NCBI RefSeq assembly: GCF_008868175.1
Contig: NZ_WBKT01000009.1
Span: 16,137-80,136 of the forward strand
Direction of reading: 5' to 3'
Length of the DNA: 64,000 nucleotides
Source: Micromonospora sp. AMSO31t
Lineage (GTDB): Bacteria; Actinomycetota; Actinomycetes; Mycobacteriales; Micromonosporaceae
The notes below the pieces were generated by a model that had not been told where the DNA came from, searched no databases, and saw only the letters and a program-made list of their open reading frames with translations. Each line of letters begins with the position of its first letter. Within the stretch, counting starts at the first letter, position 1. The position numbers were made by a program, and so were the translations under genes. Positions 60,648-64,000 of this stretch are shown one piece after another.

Positions 60648-61475
60648 TTACAGGCCGAGCAGCGCCCGGGCCTCGGAGGTGGTCAGCGGGGGGCGCTGGG
60701 CGAGCTGCGCGAAGCCGACCGCGCGGGCGACCAGTTGCATGTTGGACTCGACCGGCCGGCCCTTCGCGTAGGTGACCGTGTCCTCCATGCCGACCCGCAG
60801 GTGACCGCCGGCCGAGAGCGAGGCCAGCAGCACGGGGATGGTGGTGCGCCCGATGCCGGTGGCCGAGAAGGTGGTGCCCTCCGGCAGGTCGCGCAGCATC
60901 TGCTGGGCGGCCACCAGCGTGGCCGTGGTGCCCGGCATACCGCCCGGCACCCCCATCACGAAGTCGACGTGCACGTGCCCGCCGTGCGGCAGGCCGTACT
61001 TGCCGAGCAGGCGCTGGAGCGCCGTGAGGTGACCGAGGTCGAAGATCTCGTACTCGGGGACGACCCCCCGCTCCTGCATGCGGGTGTGCAGGTCGACGAT
61101 GAACTCCCAGCGGTTGAGGAACACGTCGTCGCCGAAGTTGACCGTGCCCATGGTGCAGGAGGCCATGTCCGGGCCGGCGTCGAGCACAGCCAGCCGGGCG
61201 GCCTCCGGGTCGGTCACCGCGCCGCCGGAGGAGAGCTGCACGATCAGGTCGGTGCTCTGCCGCAGCGCCGCCACGGTGTCCCGCAGCCGACCCTGGTCGA
61301 GGGTGGGCTTCGCCTCGTCGTCGCGGATGTGGACGTGGATCACGGCGGCGCCGAGCGCCTCGCACTCCTTGGCGGTCAGCAGCAGCTCGTCGAGGGTCAC
61401 CGGCAGCGCCGGCACCTCCGCCTTGGCCGACTCCGCGCCGGTGGGGGCAACCGTGATCAACGTCCCTGTGGTCAT
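60648..61475 (-). CDS. Beta-keto acid cleavage enzyme (BKACE/DUF849)
   Basis: A 275-residue TIM-barrel enzyme that condenses a beta-keto acid with acetyl-CoA to give acetoacetate and a new acyl-CoA. The zinc ligands appear as VIHVHIRDDE (HxH), the conserved SSGGAVTDPEA and the loop MASCTMGTVNFG follow. The prototype is 3-keto-5-aminohexanoate cleavage enzyme of lysine fermentation; the substrate here is unknown. ATG 61475 has TAGGAT 6 nt upstream. Confidence 0.9.
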   Translation of the reverse strand: MTTGTLITVAPTGAESAKAEVPALPVTLDELLLTAKECEALGAAVIHVHIRDDEAKPTLDQGRLRDTVAALRQSTDLIVQLSSGGAVTDPEAARLAVLDAGPDMASCTMGTVNFGDDVFLNRWEFIVDLHTRMQERGVVPEYEIFDLGHLTALQRLLGKYGLPHGGHVHVDFVMGVPGGMPGTTATLVAAQQMLRDLPEGTTFSATGIGRTTIPVLLASLSAGGHLRVGMEDTVTYAKGRPVESNMQLVARAVGFAQLAQRPPLTTSEARALLGL

Positions 61476-61487
61476 GCCGGGATCCTA
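61476..61487 (-). promoter_or_regulatory. Leaderless -10 box for the BKACE gene
   Basis: TAGGAT (61482-61487, minus) lies 6 nt from ATG 61475. Confidence 0.55.
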
Positions 61488-61592
61488 AACCGCCGGCTCC
61501 CCTCCGGTCGACAGCCGGAAGCAGCAGAATCGGCCGCGACGGCGGCCAGAAGCAGAAGATTTTCCGCTTCACCGCCGCCTGCGCGGCATCCC

Positions 61593-62705
61593 TTACGCCG
61601 GATCGATGGCGGCGGCCGTCTCCCCCACCATCAGCCGGGCATCCTCGGCAACGTTCCGCTTGACCACGGCGAGGGCGATCTGGCCCAGCTCGAAGTGGTG
61701 CACCGCGGTGCCCACGAAACCGACCGCCCGGCCGTCCAGCGTCACCGGCGTGCCGGCGGCCGGCGGCTGGTCGGTGGTCACCCCGTCCAGGTGCAGCAGG
61801 ACGAGCCGGCGCGGCGGCTTGCCCAGGTTGTGCACCCGGGCCACCGTCTCCTGGCCCCGGTAGCAGCCCTTGTCCAGGTGCACGGCCGACCCGATCAGGC
61901 CCACCTCGGCGGGAATGGTCCGGTGGTCGGTGTCCACCCCGGCCCGGGCCTGCCGGGCGGCCACCCGCACCGCCTCGTACGCCCACAGCCCGGCCACCGG
62001 CACACCGGCGCCGCGCAGCTCGTCGACCACCTGGGTCATCGCCGCGCGAGGCACCAGCAGGTCGACGCCGAGCGCCACCCGCCGGGCCCAGCCGCCGACC
62101 GGCAGCGGCTTCACGTCGTACACGACGGAGGGCCGGGACGGCAGCTCGCCGGAGCGGAACTTCGGACCCGGCACCGCGACCACGTCGGGCGCGGCCAGCC
62201 CGGTCACCCCGAGGGTGTCGAGCGCGCCGGTGGCCTCCGGCCCGACCAGTGAGAGCAGCGCGTGGTCGGCCGTGACGTCGCGCGGGTCGACCTTGCTGAA
62301 GAAGCGCATCTTCTCCAGGTAGGACAGGAGGCCGCCGGTCATCCCGGGCTCGGTGTCCAGCCAGGTGGTCTCGCCGTCCTCGGCGACCAGGGCGTGCTGC
62401 TCGACGTGCCCGTGCGGGGAGAGCACGAGCAGCTCGGTGCCCTGCCACGGCCGCAGCGCGGCCAGGTGCTGGCTGGTCAACGTGTGCAGCCAGGTCATCC
62501 GCTCCTCGCCGGGGACCGCGATCACGCCCCGGTGCGAGCGGTCGACCAGGCCCACGCCGGTGGCGAGAAGGCGCTGCTCGCGCATCGGGTCGCCGTAGTG
62601 GGCGGCCACCGGGCCGACCCCCGCCGCCCGGTGGGCCGGCTCCGGCTGCTCCCGGGTCTCCTCGTCGATGGCCTCGGCGGTCACCGCGCCCGCGATGTCA
62701 ATCAT
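61593..62705 (-). CDS. ygfZ: Folate-binding Fe-S cluster assembly protein (CAF17/YgfZ)
   Basis: A 370-residue GcvT-like protein. The signature KGCYRGQETVARVHNLGKP includes the conserved Cys; the folate-binding N-terminal part has GLVDRSHRGVIAVPGEER. CAF17/YgfZ proteins help assemble or repair [4Fe-4S] clusters. ATG 62705 overlaps the Fur-family stop by 4 nt; the frame is open to 62846, within the Fur gene. Confidence 0.92.
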   Translation of the reverse strand: MIDIAGAVTAEAIDEETREQPEPAHRAAGVGPVAAHYGDPMREQRLLATGVGLVDRSHRGVIAVPGEERMTWLHTLTSQHLAALRPWQGTELLVLSPHGHVEQHALVAEDGETTWLDTEPGMTGGLLSYLEKMRFFSKVDPRDVTADHALLSLVGPEATGALDTLGVTGLAAPDVVAVPGPKFRSGELPSRPSVVYDVKPLPVGGWARRVALGVDLLVPRAAMTQVVDELRGAGVPVAGLWAYEAVRVAARQARAGVDTDHRTIPAEVGLIGSAVHLDKGCYRGQETVARVHNLGKPPRRLVLLHLDGVTTDQPPAAGTPVTLDGRAVGFVGTAVHHFELGQIALAVVKRNVAEDARLMVGETAAAIDPA

Positions 62706-63130
62706 TTCTGTTCCCCGTCCTCGCACTGGCCGCAGACGCCGAAGAGCGCCACGTGCCCGATGTCGACCTGGAATCCCCGCTGCGCGGCCAGCTGGTCGGC
62801 CAGCGGCCGGAGCAGCTCGGGGTCTATCTCGTCGATCGCACCGCACTCCCGGCAGACCAGGTGGACGTGCTGGTGCTCACCGGCCGCGTGGTAGGTCGGC
62901 GAGCCGTGCGACAGGTGGGTGTGGGTCACCAGACCGAGGCGCTCCAGCAGCTCCAGCGTCCGGTAGATGGTGGTGATGTTGACCCCGGCGGCCACCTCGC
63001 GCACCGCCGTGTGCACCTGCTCCGGCGTGGCGTGCCCCAGGTCGAGGACGGCCTGGAGGACCAGCTGCCGCTGCGCCGTCAGCCGCAGCCCACGGGAGCG
63101 GAGCAGTTCCGCCAGGGAGGATTCGGACAC
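62702..63130 (-). CDS. Fur-family metal regulator (Nur-like)
   Basis: A 142-residue Fur-fold repressor. The HTH spans about residues 8-65 (LRLTAQRQLVLQAVLDLGHA, NITTIYRTLELLERLGLV); the metal-binding part has AGEHQHVHLVCRECG and CGQC. It resembles Streptomyces Nur (nickel) more than Zur or FurA, by the LRSRGLRLT start and GSPTYHAAG loop; metal specificity is inference. GTG 63130 has TATGAT 6 nt upstream. It is coupled to the CAF17 gene. Confidence 0.88.
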   Translation of the reverse strand: MSESSLAELLRSRGLRLTAQRQLVLQAVLDLGHATPEQVHTAVREVAAGVNITTIYRTLELLERLGLVTHTHLSHGSPTYHAAGEHQHVHLVCRECGAIDEIDPELLRPLADQLAAQRGFQVDIGHVALFGVCGQCEDGEQK

Positions 63131-63142
63131 CGTCCGATCATA
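63131..63142 (-). promoter_or_regulatory. Leaderless -10 box for the Nur-like gene
   Basis: TATGAT (63137-63142, minus) lies 6 nt from GTG 63130. It is the best -10 match in the series. Confidence 0.6.
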
Positions 63143-63185
63143 GTTCGGCCGCCGCGCCGGTCCGTCCGCCGCCGGGGTACGCCAC

Positions 63186-63197
63186 TACGCTGCGCTC
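63186..63197 (+). promoter_or_regulatory. Leaderless -10 box for the class IV aminotransferase
   Basis: TACGCT (63186-63191) lies 6 nt from GTG 63198. Confidence 0.5.
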
Positions 63198-64000
63198 GTG
63201 GTGGCGACGCGGGTGGCCGTGCCGGGCCGGGGCGTCGTGCCGGCCGGTGAGGCGGTGCTGCGCGGCGACGACCGGGGCGTACTGCACGGCGACGGCCTCT
63301 TCGAGACGATGCACCTGCGCGGTGGGGAGCCCTGGCTGCGCGACGCCCACCTGGCCCGGCTGCGGGCCGGCGCGGCGGCCATCGGGCTGCCCCTGCCCGC
63401 CACCGGCGTGCTGGTCGAGTTGCTGGACACCGTCCGCGCGGACTGGCCGCCGGAGGTCGAGGGTGCGGTGCGGCTGGTCTGCACCCGGGGGCCGGAGGGC
63501 GGCGGGCCGCCGACGGTCTACGCCACGCTGGGCGAGGTGCCGGCCACCGCGCGGCGGGCCCGGCGGGACGGGGTGACGGTCGCCACCCTGCCGCTCGGGG
63601 TGGCCGCCCGGTCCCGCCCCGAGCTGGGCTGGCTCCCGGCCGGTGTGAAGTCCACCTCGTACGCCCTGAGCACGGCCGCCCGCCGCTGGGCGGAGCGGGC
63701 CGGGGTGGACGACGTGCTCTGGGTCTCCACCGACGGCTACGTGCTGGAGGCGCCGACCGCCAACGTGGTCTGGCTCAGCGACGCCACCCTGTGCACGGTT
63801 CCGGCGACGGAGACCGGGGTGCTCCCCGGGGTGACCGCCCGCTGGCTCCTCGACCACGCCCACGACGAGCTGGACCTGGCGACGGACGAACGTTTACCCA
63901 CCCCGGCCGACCTGCACGAGGCCGACGCGGTCTGGCTCACGTCATCCCTCCGCGGCCTGGCAGAGGTGACCTCCCTGGACGGAACCCCCCGCCCGCGCTC
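63198..64000 (+). CDS. Class IV aminotransferase, aminodeoxychorismate lyase-like (3' end outside window)
   Basis: At least 267 residues of a fold-type IV PLP enzyme. GVLHGDGLFETMHLRGG is the N-terminal hallmark, the catalytic Lys lies in AGVKSTSYALS, and WVSTDGYVLEAPTANVVWL is the phosphate-binding region. The best fit is 4-amino-4-deoxychorismate lyase (PabC) or branched-chain/D-amino acid aminotransferase-like; PabC is favoured by length and pattern. Two adjacent GTGs (63198, 63201) are possible starts. The frame continues past 64000. Confidence 0.85.
   Translation, partial: MVATRVAVPGRGVVPAGEAVLRGDDRGVLHGDGLFETMHLRGGEPWLRDAHLARLRAGAAAIGLPLPATGVLVELLDTVRADWPPEVEGAVRLVCTRGPEGGGPPTVYATLGEVPATARRARRDGVTVATLPLGVAARSRPELGWLPAGVKSTSYALSTAARRWAERAGVDDVLWVSTDGYVLEAPTANVVWLSDATLCTVPATETGVLPGVTARWLLDHAHDELDLATDERLPTPADLHEADAVWLTSSLRGLAEVTSLDGTPRPR

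Overview
This window is chromosomal DNA of a high-GC actinomycete, most likely a member of the Micromonosporaceae (Micromonospora, Salinispora or Actinoplanes type). The evidence is GC-rich codon use throughout, mycothiol genes (mshA and a mycothiol-dependent isomerase-type protein), a BldN/RsbN developmental sigma/anti-sigma pair, SenX3-RegX3, ribosomal protein bS22 and very frequent GTG starts. I found no tRNA, rRNA, CRISPR, phage or IS element. Species assignment is inference.

Much of the window is a conserved actinobacterial backbone. From memory of the Mycobacterium tuberculosis map, genes from the XRE regulator and hbhA (58676 downward) through murB, mshA, the YbjN protein, gpmA, senX3-regX3, ppx, the Rv0495c-like protein, the TIM-barrel protein, the small HTH protein, bS22, the epimerase, the acyltransferase, the SerB-type phosphatase and glutaredoxin (957) follow the Rv0474 to Rv0508 order. 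The bldN-rsbN part instead follows the Streptomyces arrangement. Modules sit between these anchors.

Region by region: 1-3 kb holds a LuxR fragment, a HAD phosphatase, glutaredoxin and an acyl-CoA ligase. 3.2-6.6 kb holds bldN, rsbN and a HAD-IB phosphatase. 6.6-9.5 kb holds the acyltransferase, epimerase, bS22 and a BdtA-like HTH protein. 9.7-14.7 kb is a MacAB-type ABC exporter plus a membrane-anchored metallopeptidase-like protein. 15.0-17.7 kb is a TetR-controlled hydrolase operon and proline dehydrogenase. 17.8-22.6 kb holds a lipoprotein/ATP-grasp/CGNR cluster, the TIM-barrel protein, Ppx and a cysteine-rich protein. 22.6-30.2 kb is a six-gene tripartite tricarboxylate transport operon facing its own two-component system. 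30.4-35.3 kb holds a secreted lysozyme-like protein, the phosphate regulon genes and gpmA. 35.5-38.2 kb is a tandem pair of MFS exporters. 38.5-45.3 kb holds a histone-H1-like protein, YbjN, mshA, an SDR/methyltransferase pair, murB and the mycothiol-type protein. 45.4-51.1 kb is a cellobiose-type ceb operon with paired LacI-type operators. 51.1-64 kb holds GNAT, macro-domain, EI24, WYL, AlaX, hydrolase, HbhA/XRE, asparaginase, BKACE, CAF17, Nur/Fur and class IV aminotransferase genes.

Regulation is unusually readable. About twenty genes have a TANNNT box 6-8 nt upstream of the start codon and no ribosome binding site, which indicates leaderless transcripts. There is a PHO box before phoU, an ECF-type promoter before rsbN, a TetR operator lying on a -10 box, and two identical 12-bp palindromes flanking the ceb promoter. 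Two large intergenic palindromes (14840-14887 and 30287-30353) look like copies of interspersed repeat families. Items most worth a second look are the upstream ORF at bldN, the Tct operon with an aldolase-competent RraA protein, the lipoprotein plus glutathionylspermidine-synthase-like pair in a mycothiol organism, and the three-part H1-like protein.
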